Positions 33,376 through 46,569 of a stretch of DNA of 64,000 nucleotides are shown piece by piece (within the stretch, counting starts at the first letter, position 1; every line of letters begins with the position of its first letter). The translations under genes were made by a program, and so were the position numbers. Source of the stretch: Kryptolebias marmoratus (lineage: Eukaryota; Chordata; Actinopteri; Cyprinodontiformes; Rivulidae); assembly GCF_001649575.2 (NCBI RefSeq), contig NC_051443.1:18295728-18359727 (forward strand), read 5' to 3'. Under the pieces are notes generated by a model. It saw nothing but the letters and a program-made list of their open reading frames with translations, ran no database searches and was not told the origin of the DNA.

Positions 33376-34091
33376 AAGTGGGGTTCTGTGGAAAGGTTGT
33401 AAGCAGTCAGTATCTAATCTGTTGTAGATGTCTCTTTAAATCACAGAGGCTAGACTAGTTCTGATCGGACAGTCGAGCTAAGAGCTTGTTAAAGTAGGAA
33501 CAAGACCAAAGTGAATAATTGCTCTTTTAAAAACAATTCTGGTCTCAGTAGCTTGACAGCGGCTCATGTGATCATTATTTTAGAAACCTTTACACCACGC
33601 CACTTTTGAACTGAACGGTTATTTTCACTGACAACTGTGTTGGTTTTGTCACCAACAACATTCCATGTGAAAAGTAACGTTGTGTAAAAATCTAAAACTT
33701 TCTTGTGCTTTCCTTTTTCATCAGATGGTTACTCTCATCGAGTAAACTGATCATATTCCAGTTTGCGATATGGGTTTAGTCATGGAACATTATTGGTAAC
33801 ATACTTACATATTTTCAGTATAAATAACCTTTTATCTAAATAAGCATGTAATTGGTTAGAAAATTGGTTTTGATGTTAAGGTTTATAAAACATTTGCTTT
33901 AATCACTGTGAAACTTCTGAGACTGGAGTTGTTTGAAGGCAACATTATTCACTGTTGTTCACTCAGACTGGCTGTCATCTTAACAATCCCATCAGAACTA
34001 ATGTCTGTTTCTCCAAACTCTGCTTGTTCAGAGCGCTATCTACAACAGGTAAGATACTGACTGCTTATAATCTCCCCACAGAACCCCACTT
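33376..34091. mobile_element. Family A inverted-repeat element, complete (716 bp)
   Basis: The left end AAGTGGGGTTCTGTGGAAAG and the inverted right end match closely. Similarity extends over roughly 125 bp through GCAGTCAGTATCT, TGTTGTAGAT and AGTTCTGATCGGA on the left and the corresponding ATCTACAACAGGTAAGATAC at 34048-34067. No convincing ORF, so it is non-autonomous. No clear target-site duplication is visible. Superfamily not assigned. Confidence 0.75.
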
Positions 34092-34164
34092 GAAATATTC
34101 AATTTATCCCATTATGTAGGTGATGCGAATAAAGATTTCAAGATGTGAATTCAGACTTCTGAGG

Positions 34165-34525
34165 TTGCGGATTGACCAAGTAGGTAGCATGTTAGGACTG
34201 TCGCTTCCCAACAACAACAACAAGGTCTCAGGCATGAATCTTTGCTGTGGAGGTATTTCTGTGTGAAGTTTGCATGTTCTCACCCTGTATCTGTGGATTT
34301 TCTCTCGGTATTCCGGTTTCCTCTCACACGCGTCTTAGATTAAATTATGAATTGTTCTTAAATGTGCACGTTTTTTGCTGTTGTTGTTTTTTTTGTCCTC
34401 TGTGATGGACTGTGACTTGTTCAGGGTCTCACCCATTGACTGCTGCTGGAATAGGCACCAGCCCCTACCCCGCCCCCGCGACCCTGAACAAAAATTTGTG
34501 GGTACAGGAAATGAGTAAACGAGCG
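34165..34525 (+). mobile_element. DANA/mermaid-like SINE
   Basis: A degenerate tRNA-like head (GACCAAGTAGGTAGCATG and GGCATGAATC) is followed by GTGTGAAGTTTGCATGTTCT, TTCCGGTTTCCTCTCACACG, GTGATGGACTGTGACTTGTT and CAGCCCCTACCCCGCC. The order is that of full-length fish SINEs of this type. It begins about 75 bp after the complete family A element. Confidence 0.7.
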
Positions 34526-34529
34526 TGAC

Positions 34530-36900
34530 TCACTGTAAAGAACATTTCTGAAGCTTCCGAGCACATCTATTAGTCATCGCTGATGGAAAGACGTTACCTG
34601 GATTGAGCAAATGGATCCAGTGGTGAACTGCGCTTCAAATCTAATAAATGCATCAAATAACATATTAATCTGCCAAACTATTATTCTGAAGAACAGGAGA
34701 CATTTCATGCCAGACATAGAAACATCAAAATGATCTTCTTGAGTAATCAAACTAAAACCAGGCGTGAGTTAGGAATCTGTAAAAGATTAGAGTTTTGAAA
34801 GAAACAGACAACCTTTCTGATTACTTCAGGGGTTTCCATTTCTCTCTGCAGAGACCTCTCCGGTACATGTACACATGGCAAACATGGCTTCCTTGAGGAT
34901 AAACACAGTTCTTTATGCGATAACAACAAAGACGAAACAGGTTTCAGAAATGGCCAACCCACACACACCCACAGAGACACATTGGGGCGGCTGGGTAGCG
35001 TCCTGTGTGCATCAGTGTGGTCCGGCAGCTGGGAAAAGCCTCCTCCTTGACCTTACGTGTCTGAAACCTGTTGCTGTGCCCCCCGAGACAGAAAGACACA
35101 TGGAGCAGGGCATATGGTATAACATAAATATCACTCCTTTGTTTATCACCTGATTCTAATTAACTATGATGTCATGTTTTCTTTCGCTTCTCTCTGCTTC
35201 TTCTTAAAGCCACACTCCGCGATGTGGCCGTCTGGGTCCAACAGGTCTCTGTTTTTCTCCCCCCTCGCAGTTTCTGAAACTTTCTATCATGTTCCTGTAA
35301 AAGTTCAGACAGCTTCCAGCCCTTTAGCTGGCTCAAACAGGTTAACGCAGGCACTCTGCCCGAGACTGCGGCGGTCCCGATTCGCTCGTCGGCCATCGCG
35401 CTCAGCCCTCTGCCATCTGTTTCTGCGCGCTCGTGCGTCTAAGTTAATTTCCACGTATATGATGGAACCCACCGGTGTCCGTCCGTCCCACTGTGTTTAT
35501 TACGAAAAGGCCCTCGATCCTCTTATTGTGTTCAGGAATCCTCAGTGTCTAACGCTCATGTCAAAATGTGAGTAAGTATGATGCATCAGAGGGCGATTCG
35601 AATTTCCTTTCATCCTCCCAGGGCATCCAGTCCTTTGTTTATATGATTACTTGGGTGTTCTGTAAACGACATATCAAGTACAATTACTTTGAAATGTGTT
35701 CAAGACACCGGTCTCCCTCCTCTCTCCCTCCCTCGTAAAGTTCAAGGGCTGGCATTCCTGGCCTGAAATGTCTTTATTATTATGTGGTCCAGCTCCAGAA
35801 ATGTAGAATATTCCATTTAAGGTCTTCTTGGCGTTTCGAAAAGTGGAGCAAAACGTTTAGATATCTGAGACAAATTTGTCCACTTTGTTCACTCCGAGGG
35901 CCTGGATGGAAATCTTCTTTTACAGTACAAGACGTCGAGCTCTTTAGGCTGGCTTGTTGTGTTTTTATTGCAACTTTAACGTGACTTAATGTGCTCTTGC
36001 CTTTGGCCGTAATCCATTACAAGGCCGCACTTAAAAAGCATTCCATTTATTCAAGACAGATGTTTCACGCTGATTATCAGTGATATCTGAGTTTCATTTC
36101 ATCCTTTTCTGCAGAGCGCCTGACATCTTACCCAAAACTGTTTGCTGTGTTGATTTTTTACATATTTATTTTTCGGTGTGCGTGTTGTGCCCGGAACGTT
36201 TGGTGCTTGGTTTGTTGGGGCATGTGGCGAGGCTCAGTATGCGGTTTCTGTTTTGACTGCATTAGGGTCTATCGGACCTGTGTTGGACCTCAAATGAAAC
36301 GTACACCATTGGCTTCACACATTCACAGCTCCTCTGTTTGCTCAGAGTCTTGTGGCTGTGCTACCTGACCGCAGCAGCAGCTGTGAATATTTTACATCCC
36401 GGTGAGTGCCGGAGAGACCCGAGGAAAAAAGGGGGACAGGGAGAAAGCCTCGAGGTCCGATTTGGAGAAGGACGTGCAGGTTCGAAGGAAAGGTGAATAA
36501 TCTGAAGAACCACAGTAATTACAAGGTGTGTGTGTGTGTGTGTGTGTGAGGGGGTGTGTGTGTGTTGAGAAAGAAGGCGAGGAGGGGAGTTGTTTGCTGA
36601 GCAGTTTGAACGGGATGCCAAAGGGTGAGGAGGGGTGAGGGGGGGCTCAGAGGAAGAGCGGGTGATGGGGTTATTAAAGGAGTTGCCAGAGAATTTGGGG
36701 CTAAAGGGTGGGAGGTGATTTCAGGGGGTATTTGCAAAAGGCTGGTGGGGGGGCAAACATTGGAAGCAGACCAAGGGAGTTCCTGGAACCCAAAAGGTGA
36801 ACCAGGAGTTCTCCTCCTCTCTTCTTAGGCTCGTTTTTACTGATATTTTCCTTTTTTAGTCCTTTACAGCCTGATGGCTTTTTGTCACACCTTCTTCCCT
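34530..36900. other. Gene-free downstream region
   Basis: No exon is supported. The block 35640-36110 is unique, balanced in composition, and contains TAATCCATTACA and GATTATCAGTGATATC strings, so it is a candidate regulatory element. GT runs lie at 36526-36565, followed by a G/purine-rich stretch to about 36790. Confidence 0.5.
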
Positions 36901-36905
36901 AAATT

Positions 36906-37376
36906 CAGGGGTGCTTCCAGAATTTTTTTTTTTTTTAAAGGGGAGGCAAGATGAGGGCCATTGTTAATGTTGGAGTGGCACACCACAAATGTAGCAGTTT
37001 TGTTATGTAGTAATCATATATAAGTTATTTAAAAAAAACACTGGAGTCAGGGAATCAGATCTGCTTAGGTTTTCTTTAGTTTTTTTAAATTTACAGCTGA
37101 TATTGCTTATTGAGAACAACTCAATCACTACTCAACCTGTTGAAGCTCATCGTCTCCTAAAATCATATTTCTTAAAAAACTATTATGCTATTATAGTTTG
37201 TTTTGTATGTTTCTGGGGTTTTACTAATCTTAAATAATTAGGGGAAATTAAAAATGTACACCAAACAAAAGATTGGGACTCAGAAGGGAAGGACCGCTAG
37301 GGAGGGCTTGTAGGGGGGCATCAGTGTTGGGCTCGGCCCATTGCTCCCCCAGACTCCCCCCTTGGTGGCGCCCCTG
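36906..37376. mobile_element. hAT-like non-autonomous DNA element
   Basis: The ends CAGGGGTGCTTCC and (inverted) CAGGGGCGCCACC are of the CAGGGG type common in hAT elements. The flanking 8-mers CCTAAATT (36898-36905) and CCTGAACC (37377-37384) differ only by three transitions, so they may be an aged 8-bp target duplication, the size hAT transposases make. No transposase ORF remains. Confidence 0.6.
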
Positions 37377-37384
37377 CCTGAACC

Positions 37385-40300
37385 TAAACAAACCAATATT
37401 TTTAAATGAATACGCTAAAATGAGGTCACGTGTAAAATGTGAAATGTTTCAAATATACTGACACGTTGTCGTCACTTAATTGATACTCCAGAAGGTATTT
37501 TTTCATCTTAAAAGGGTCACATTTTTAAATAAATAAATATATGCACTTGATGGCATATATTTGGATGGCCCAATAAACCAACAAAAACAAACAAGAAAAA
37601 CCCTGAACTTTGTTTAGAGCATCCTAGGTTTAAAAAACTAGTTATTCAGATGGCAATTTATGATTTGTGAAAAAGTACATCATAATCCCACTTCAGAGAA
37701 GAAGTATTTAGCATCACTAACCAACTTAAACTTAATGTTTTATGGTGTTTTCACTGCATCTCCAATGTAGGAACTAAATACCTTTTTATTTTTGCCTTGA
37801 AATTAGCTGCAAATTCTTATCAACAGATAAAATGTCTTAATAAGAATATAATGCTCTTCCAACTGTTGGATTATTGTTTAAGAACCAGAACCTATGATTA
37901 ACATTTCATTTTAGTTGAGAGTTGGAATTTTGTCATTTATTACCTAATGCAACATCAGTGCATTTATTGAAGGCATCATTCTTTAAAAAAAAAACAAGTT
38001 AATTTGCAAATATACCCAACAGTTGTTAATGTTAACATTTAAAAGCTTTAAGATAACGTTGATGGCCAAACTGCATACTCGTTCCACTGTTTGTACTGGT
38101 GTGAACTTTTCAGACCAACGACTGTAGACTCTTCAAGAGTTACTGAGTTCACTTTGTGTCTGTAAAGAGTGGAGTCAAGTGTCTCACTACGCCTCTTAAA
38201 AAAAGCTGTAAAGTAATGAGCACCAATCACACGGCATTAAAGAGTGCATTAAAAATTAGTTATCTACTCTCTTCTTGGGTACTTCAATTGTTCCTGCCTC
38301 TGTAATGTCTCCTGTAAATCTGAATGAGGGGATGAAGGACACACACTCCAATTTAGAGAGCTTCACAAAGAGTGTCTAGCTGTTTTAAGTATTATCTCTA
38401 AGACCCAAATATGTGCATTTTTAAAACTGTATGTGTTATAGTGTTTGGATTTCTGTTAGGTTCTGTTAAATTTATCTTGGTATAGTTTAATGTCTTTTTA
38501 GTTTATGATTTGTTTTCTTGTTTTTTTCACGAGGCTGTCTTGCTCTCTGCTCTCTCAGCACACCAGGTCTGAGTTTTCTGATCACCACACCTGCGTGGAG
38601 TCAGACGTTTACTTCCTTCAGGGTGTGAGGTGCTCCTTCACATATTATTGTCCTTATTCAGGTGTTTGCTCGTGGTAAGTTTCAGCTTTTTGCCGTTAGT
38701 GCTTCAGATTCTCTTTTTGTTTTAAAACAAAGTTTCGAATGTCACTTTTTCTTTTTCGTTAGGTCCTCCTCCTTATCATCATACACAGCTGACAGAATAT
38801 CCTCTTTAACTCACTACCGTGGCTCTGACTTAGAGGTGAAATACTTCAGCCCTGATTAAATGCTTTGATGAGTTTTTGCAATGCAAGGCCTTTATTTAAT
38901 TTTAGTGGCTGTGTAAAATGATAAGTCAACTTTAATGGATAGGAAAAAAGCTCAGACCTCATGTTCAGCTGGTAATGATCACTATAATGCTCCCCCTCCC
39001 TCCCAGCAATGATAAACTCTATAACAGGCTACATATAGAAAAGCTTAAATAATTTATTTTTCTATTTTTTAACCAGGAACTAACTTTTATACAGATACAT
39101 GGCACAAGATAACAAATAATCAAAAAATGTTGGAATGTGTACAGTGTTTTTTTTAAGCCTTTTGCTCCAATATCTCAGTCAAACATTGTATAACTGAATA
39201 AAAACAAATAAAATTAAACTGTCATGCTATAATTATGCTATCTGAGCTTGGAAACATACAGAGCTAACATAAGCAATAATTAAAGACAATAACATCTATT
39301 TTTAACTTGAGGATCTTATCTGTTGTATAACCACCACAGTCACTTGAACAAGCTGATATCTTATTCATTTTTCTTAGATTTGAAGTCTAAAACATTTAAG
39401 AGAGAGAGACAGAGCTCTACATTTTTGCTTTTCCCTCGTTTTTTTCCTGGTTTAGAGGGAACCTGTACCTGGATGGCAGCCTCACCTCAGACTCCATCCT
39501 AACATCTCCTGAGGGCTTCAGGTTTCCTGCAACAGGTGGCTCAAACATTTGCCTTGGCCTGCGCTGAGGTGAGTCCTCTGTTTATTGCTTCGGAAAGAGT
39601 GAGAAGACCTGAGGGAAGGGGAGGGAGAGAGAGACAGGAAAAAAATACTGACAAACAGAAACTTAAAGTGTGTGTCAGGAGAAACTGAGAGTCCGAAAAT
39701 GTGAGTCACTAGTATCATCTTTTAAAGCACTTTGTAAGGCGATTAAAAAAACAAAAAATGTAAACATGCATTTAATGTTCGAGTCAGGAACGAACATGAA
39801 ACATTTTCCAGAGCTGGAACGAGAACGAGGCCAAAAGATTTCTGTCCTCCTCCTCTCATCCTCCGCCTGTGCCTCACTTCATCCATTTTATTTCTCCCTT
39901 CTCTCCTTTGCTCGGCTTTGCCTCTTCTTTCATTTCCTCACCTTTACCCCTCCACCCTGCACTCTCCGGGCAAATATGCCTTCGGTCGAAATGAAAACAT
40001 ATTTGTTGTTTGTGTTGGCTTCCCCCGCTCAAACTCTGGCATGATTCAGCTTTAACTGCTGGTTGCTGGAAGCGCCTATGGCAGCAGAAAGCCTCTATTA
40101 CTTCTTGATCACTGGATGCCTGACAGCAGAGTCAACATGCAGGGCATTAGGGCCTGACATGGAATCAAATAAAGACTAATTTATTGGCTGCTTGTGTACG
40201 CGGAGACCACATTAACCATTGCCTTCCCTGGTTTTGGTTTTAATACTTTAAATTTGTTAGAATTACATGAATAAAATGGTGATTTTTTTCTTTACCACAG

Positions 40301-40890
40301 CAAAGCAAAAGCAGTTTTTAAAAATTATTATTTTAAGATAATGTATACTGCGTCAAGTAAAAGCTAACATTGCGGCCAAGAGCTGTTTTGTATTCTGTTG
40401 GAATACACTTGTTCAATTTCACAAAGCACCAGAGCACTTTAAGTGCAATGACAACTTTTATAGACACAAGTTGCACCATGATGCCTTTAGTGTAGCCCAT
40501 TCTGGCCAATCTCTTTGTGACAAAGTGGAAATCCGAACCCTGAATTCCTATGAGTGAACAATACAAGCAAGTGGTTTGGATGTGCTGATAAAAAAAAAAA
40601 AAAAAGTCAGAATCCAAACTCAAGGTGTAGAAGCCTTAAATGGACTCTTTGGTGACACCTGTTCACTAAAAAGGATGCAAAAAAAAAAAACTAGAACAGA
40701 AAGAAGGAATAAGGAAATTAAATCCATCTATTCACAGAGGAGACTGATGATTTGAAAGGGGAGAGAAGGAAACCAACATTAAACAGAGGAACTAGCTTTG
40801 GGTTCCACCTGCAGAGCAACCTTGAGTGTCCTCCAGTCATATCTTGAAATCTGTGATTGAGACGCTTCATATCATTGTCATGTTGCCAAC
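37385..40890. other. Gene-free region
   Basis: AT-rich unique DNA. 38440-38660 is T-rich and vaguely like the LTR-like repeat at 27.3 kb, too weakly to call. A short GA-rich tract lies at 39600-39650. No coding exon seen. Confidence 0.5.
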
Positions 40891-40897
40891 TCCCGAG

Positions 40898-40951
40898 ATG
40901 AATGGGTGGATGGATGGATGAATGAATGAATGGATGGGTGGGTGGGTTGGG
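40898..40951. repeat. Tetranucleotide microsatellite (GGAT/GAAT/GGGT)
   Basis: Variant units TGGA, TGAA and TGGG follow each other, an interrupted tetranucleotide array. Confidence 0.85.
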
Positions 40952-40959
40952 TGACTTTG

Positions 40960-43080
40960 GAGCGACTGTCCCAGCGACGACTTCTAAGGCGGAAGCTCCC
41001 TTTTAGATTACGGTGAAACGTCCATCTGACTTAGTTCAAGCACACAGAATTGTCATGACCTAGATGACTGAGATTTCTGCACCAACATTTTGGTTCTTTA
41101 GTATTTAAAGCTGTGTAGAACAGACAGTACCTTTCACATCTGCTACTGATTTTATGGATTTTCATGAAAAACGTCAAATGGTTGAAGACAAGCCCTCTTT
41201 TGTTGAGGTTTTTTTTTTTTTTTATAAAACTTCCAACTTCATATAGAGAGACGTGTAGGATGGATTAAATTAAACCGAAGCACCACACACTGACAATAGG
41301 AGTGCAAGCTTACACAAGGTCACTGTCTCTGTTCTTCATCATGTACCACAGGAATCATGTTTCCTCTGGAGTGACTGCGTTGCAGCAGTGGGTGGGCTGC
41401 CGCAAGGGTGGGAGTGATTGGGCGACTGGCACTTTTTTGAGGTTTTCTTTGCTGACTCCTTTGGCTTTTTTTCCTCTTGTATGTATTTTGTTTTATTCTA
41501 TTACTGCAGATGATAATTTATTTTTTTTGTAAAAATGTCGAGTCCTTCTAAAAGATTTTTGAACAAATTCACAAGTTAAAAGAAAAACAGCCGAAAGCAT
41601 TCAGCTAAACACGCTGTGTTTAGAAGATGCAGGAGGTTTTTTGGCCTGAATTTAAAAAGTTTTAAAGCTTAAATGAGTATACACTGTAGATGTAGCAACA
41701 CATATGGGAAGCTCTTATTGCATTTATAACAAAATATTTGATGTAACATAATGTATGCAAATCAGGGCCAAAATGCAATTAACATTTTAGATTTTTTGAT
41801 TATTACTGTTTGCTTTGCTGCTTGACATTGTCTTGGTGCTTGCTGTTTATAATTGGACTCTTATTCCTTTTTATTGTAAAGTCAATATTTATTTCCGGAA
41901 TGTATCTATGAAGCATATCTACTGCAGATAATTACAGCCAGCGTGGCAAGTGGAAGTTTCAGATATTTCCACAAGAGATTTTAAAAGCTACAATATCAAG
42001 CACATGGCAAAGACTCACGCAGGGATATCCCCTGCAAGTTTAGAAAGTACTGCATTAAAAATGCTGGAATGGTGTCAGGATTGTACAGCTTTGTGGCAAC
42101 GATCTTCAAAAGCAGCACTTTTTTTCCTGCTAACTCAAAAGCCACCTATTTGCCAACTTGAAATTGACTGAAATAATTTTTAAACATCCCTTACATTTCC
42201 CTGTTTACACCTAATAGTGATTATTTGAAAGCCTTAAAGAAAAGACCCTCAAAAAATGTGCTCAGTAGAAATCATATGTCGTTAGGTGACATCTACATAT
42301 ATAATGTGTGTTGTTCTGAATAAATATAAATGGATTTAAAACTTAAAAAACTTTATTTTGTGACGCTGCAGCAGGGGTGAATTTAGGTGATTAGTCTTTG
42401 TGTGAAGCTCGACGAACTATATTGTATTGTGGACAAACGTGGATCTATACTTTTCTGTACAAAACCTAATAAATGTGCAGCTCTGGATACCCGTTTCATG
42501 TTGATGAAATTACAGCTGCTCTTATCCTTCCTCTGGTCAATGCGTTGGTTTGCGGTTAAAGTTGCTATATGTGGTGAGGGTCATCAAAATAAAGTGAGAA
42601 CAGATTGTAAATGTTCAACATGAGGTGAGGTGGCAAATGTTGGGAGGGTTTTTTGTGGTTGCGTGGGGAGGAGCTGTGGTAAGGGCTTACAAGAGGGCTG
42701 TGGCAGGAATGGTGTGTGTGTAACTATGAATGAAATGTAATGTAAATGCATTACATTTCTTTTAAAAACTACATCCTCTAGATACATTAGTTTGCAAACA
42801 TGTTTCCTTTCTGAGTTAGAAATGTCGTTTGGTATGTCTCCCTTGTCTCAGCTCCCTGTGCGAAATACTTTAATCTACAATGACTTTAATAGCCTTAAAA
42901 TTATGGGTTAGTCATTCATCTTTCTGAGTAACAAATCTAGATCTTAGTAAACTGTTTGGATAAACAGTAAACCTTGTTTAGATCATTTTAAAGCATCATA
43001 TGACACCCCACTCCTCCGATGTACAGTTTGTATTGTAAATGGTATCATATATAAGTAAAGTGTTTTTTTTTTTGAATGTT
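40960..43080. other. Gene-free region
   Basis: I see nothing beyond AT-rich unique sequence with T-runs at 41211-41223 and 43063-43072. Confidence 0.5.
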
Positions 43081-43084
43081 GAAA

Positions 43085-43445
43085 GATAAATCAGTTGTAG
43101 ATGTACTGATTACTCTGAGAGTTTCAATAAAATTTGGTTATAGGTTCATGAGATATTTTGTTAAGTTGATGCCAAAGTTTTAAACAAAAGTGAGTTAGTG
43201 CTCAGAGTATATATTGGGGGTGATTCTCAGCTACAAGCATGCTAAATTTTAGCTAAATAGCTGTAAAAATGACTGAGTTAGGGCCAGTTTTGTGTTTGCT
43301 AAGGTTAATTAGTTGTGGTGGCCATCTTAAATCAGGTTGAATCCAAAAGTTATTCAATTGTAGATGGACATCTAATAATTATTTTCTAAGAATTTTATTA
43401 AAATGTGTGTGAGATTTTGCTAAAACACACACACGATCACCCCTC
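43085..43445 (+). repeat. Family B interspersed repeat with a partial copy in front
   Basis: A fragment (43085-43165: AATCAGTTGTAGATGTACTG, TTCATGAGATATTTTG) is followed by a second, fuller copy beginning ATGCCAAAGTTTTAAACAAA. That copy runs through CATGCTAAATTTTAGCTAAA, GGCCATCTTAAATCAGGTTG and a short CA run to GATCACCCCTC. Confidence 0.6.
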
Positions 43446-43449
43446 TTAT

Positions 43450-46280
43450 AGGGATAGAAAGCTAAAAGCTACAAAAAGTAAAAATGCTCAGTATTCAAAC
43501 ATCACCTGCTGAGTATGAGTAGACCTCCAGTGTTTTGTAACCCTTAATACTTCTAAGCTTCTGCAGGATGCTAACATACGCTCTTTGACATAATTAGTTA
43601 TTAGAGAGCTTTTATTAACACTAGAGAAAAGTCAACTGTTGAGCAGCCTCCGCCCCCCCAAACTCAGCATATTTTAAAATAAAGTTCAAGGGTTGTTCTG
43701 AGTTAGGATCCTTTTATATTTCTGGATTAAACAGTCTCACCATAACCTGAGTGGGATCAGATATGTAATGCAGCGACCATAATTACATGATCTGTTGCAG
43801 CACAAACAACCACCAAGGCTTTATAAATCCAGGGTTAAGCCTCAAGTTAACCCACTAATCTCACAATGTTGAGACGTTACAAGGCCCTGAGAAAACAGCC
43901 GGCTCGCTCTCCTCCTCTCTGCTTCAGAGTGAAACAATGCCTGCTTCATTTCAAGCAAACATGTTCCTGCTGGGCCTCACAGAGGGGTAATCGTGGAGAA
44001 GATGAGCCCGGCGATGGTTTGATGTGTGTATGCTCACATGTTGCAGGCCTGGGATTTGGTCTCAAAAGCTCAGAGCTCTAAGGAACCTTGATGAGGTTTT
44101 TAGCGATGCACTTATCCTTTCAGCACAGCGGAAGATGTCCGATTGATGTCATTGTCTACGTGTGCTCTACACCAGATCTGCCATATAATACAGGTTCAAG
44201 AACACAGATACAGGCACTTGAAGGTTTCAGGGAGAGCTGAAATCAGTGATGAAAGGATGCTTTAGCTATTTTAAGATGTATTTGTTTACTTTGACGATTC
44301 AAGAGCTGCAAAAAAACATTTATTTTATTTTATCAATAAACCACAGTCATCCTTGTGCAACTAAACCACACAGTGCTTTTGACGCCCCACATTTAGTTGT
44401 TTTGAGATTATTCTTTGCGCATAACAAGCTCATCTGTAGTCAATTTATCAAAAAGCAAAGCTACGCAATGCTGATGTTTCATTTTAATAATAAAATATAA
44501 TAGTGCAGCAGAGAAAATGTGATGTCTCAATGGTAAGAGAACCACAACTTCTACATATTACAGTTTAAAAAAAAAAAGGGAACTCTTGTGGCAAATGAGA
44601 AACACATGTTGGATCCATACAAATGCAATAAACAGCTTCTGGCCCCATGTCCTAAAAATTCAGCCGTCACTGAGGGGAAGGATAGATAATCGCAACAAAA
44701 ATGGTTCTCAACACACAAATTACATTTGTCTGGTATGAATCCTGTAAGACAAATATTTTACAGCAATTTCCAAAATTTTTACTCAAATCAAGGCATATGA
44801 TTTGCTTCTTGTTGCCTTTAGAAATGATCTGAGTTCTTGTTATATGATCAGATTTATTTTTCCATACCGAATCACGATTAAACAGATAAAATTATTAAGC
44901 CACACCATTCCAAAACACATTCTTGCCCACAATTTTCTGGACACTTTAGACAAAAGAACCAAGTTTCAACTTTGGAACTGAAGCTTAAAACAATAGAAAA
45001 AAGGTTTATCTGGAAAAAGGAAAAATCTGACTTTATTAGGCTGTCAAAAATGACGACTGCTTAATGGGGACCGCAGTTTGCTGTAGGCTTTGTGGTCTGA
45101 GTTTAACCCAGACAGCCTCACAAGCTTTCCACTTGTGGAGAAAACGCTGTGTTGAGCGTAACACGACTAGAATGGGCAACCGCAGTGTCGCACTCTGCAC
45201 AGTGCTCAGTATGTTTGGGTACATGTGAGCAAAAAGTACGAGCTGTAAAAGCAGCGGTCCCACATGTCCAGCGTGCGGCTCTATAGCGAGTGTGTGTGTG
45301 TGTTCGTGTTTTACGAGTAGCCATCCCACAGTTCCATCACTGTAGCATGAGACGCTGTGTGATGCCAGTTGTGGTTTCAACTGGCATTCTTGTCTGCCCC
45401 CTCAGGTCACCTACAGATCCAGATGTGAGATGGCTCTGACTGGTTCGAATGGCGTCTGCTGGGGACCTCCAGCAGTTCAAAGTTAGCAGCTGCTGAATTT
45501 GGCGGGAAGTGGTGTTTTGTTGGAGTTGGTTAATGTCTGTTAAGCTTGTAAATCAAAATTGATGGTTTATTCAAAGCGAAACAAAGCAAAAAAACAACTT
45601 GAGTGTGCATGTGTGTCCCATGAAGAATTTCAGAGTATTTCATAAGGAGCCTCTAAATGCTGAGGTTTTGCTGTCTGTTTAGAGAGAAAACAAACCAAAT
45701 CAGACAGAGGAAAAAGATTCTTTAATTTCCTTATCTCTGATTCTCTCTGGTAAATGTCCAATATCCGCTTGTGTGCGTTTGCACTCCATCTTCTCCTGCA
45801 GAGTCCAGTCTGTGTAACCTGCGCTCACAAGCTGACTCTTTTGCTTTCCTTTCCACTGTAACAACCTCCATATGGCAGACGTTGGAGCTTTGTCTTGCAT
45901 GAAATCAAATAGAAATGATGCCTCACATGCACACATACTGTACTTCTACAGTTATGTCCCTGCAAAATTTTCACAATGCATAAGAACTACTGAAGTATAA
46001 ACATACATGATTCACATTAGTCATAAACACAGACTATAAACTAAAGATACACAAGCTTTCACTTACTGATTCTTGCAGATTCAACTTTCATGTGTCTTGG
46101 AGCACATCTTTTTACTCCTATTTCTGATCAATTCAACCTTCCACACTGGGAGCGGGGCATCACAAAGGACAGCTTTGATTAGAAATGAATGAGTTGTCAA
46201 AGGTTTTCTTCAAAATTTACCAGCTTTATTTTTGAAGCGTTGCAAAGCTTTGATTCGTTATTCCTTGTAAATGATAGTGT
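43450..46280. other. Gene-free region
   Basis: No gene seen. The block 45030-45480 is richer in GC and not obviously repetitive; it contains a short GT run at 45291-45303. The minus-strand ORFs across it lack recognisable domains. Confidence 0.45.
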
Positions 46281-46290
46281 TTCTTAAATG

Positions 46291-46560
46291 CTACTTTAGG
46301 AATGCACTTGAGTAATACATTTGGATTTTGCAACAGGCACAAGAAAATCTTCCCCCAAGCAGCAATAAAACCATTCTAGCCAGAACAGTTTTTTGTTGCA
46401 GAGTAAAAGGTAAAGGACTCGGCACACATCCCTGAGGAGCTCCTGTGCTAAGTTTTTTGATGCATGAAGTTTTGATGCCAGTACATACAGCCAATGATGG
46501 TTTCAAACCTGCCATAATTTGTTTCATCCCGTTAGGACTGGTAGTATCAGTGACCTTCAC
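46291..46560 (-). pseudogene. LINE reverse-transcriptase relic
   Basis: On the minus strand, LSTGAPQGCVPSPLPFTL matches the TGxPQGCVLSPLLFTLY block of LINE reverse transcriptases, preceded by a degenerate fingers region (SLAVCTGIKTSC). The reading then drifts and the YADD box is not recognisable. An L2/Rex-like origin is plausible. It is a different sequence type (GCVLSP) from the relic in fgf10 intron 2. Confidence 0.7.
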
Positions 46561-46569
46561 TTGTTATAT

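Noticed and set aside
38440..38850. Second copy of the LTR-like repeat at 27.3 kb
   Set aside because: Only a T-rich layout and a few short words are shared; the terminal GGTTCCTGACA block is missing.
45036..45380. 114-codon minus ORF with balanced composition
   Set aside because: Two overlapping frames are open, so the openness reflects composition; no family recognised. Conservation would be needed to reopen it.
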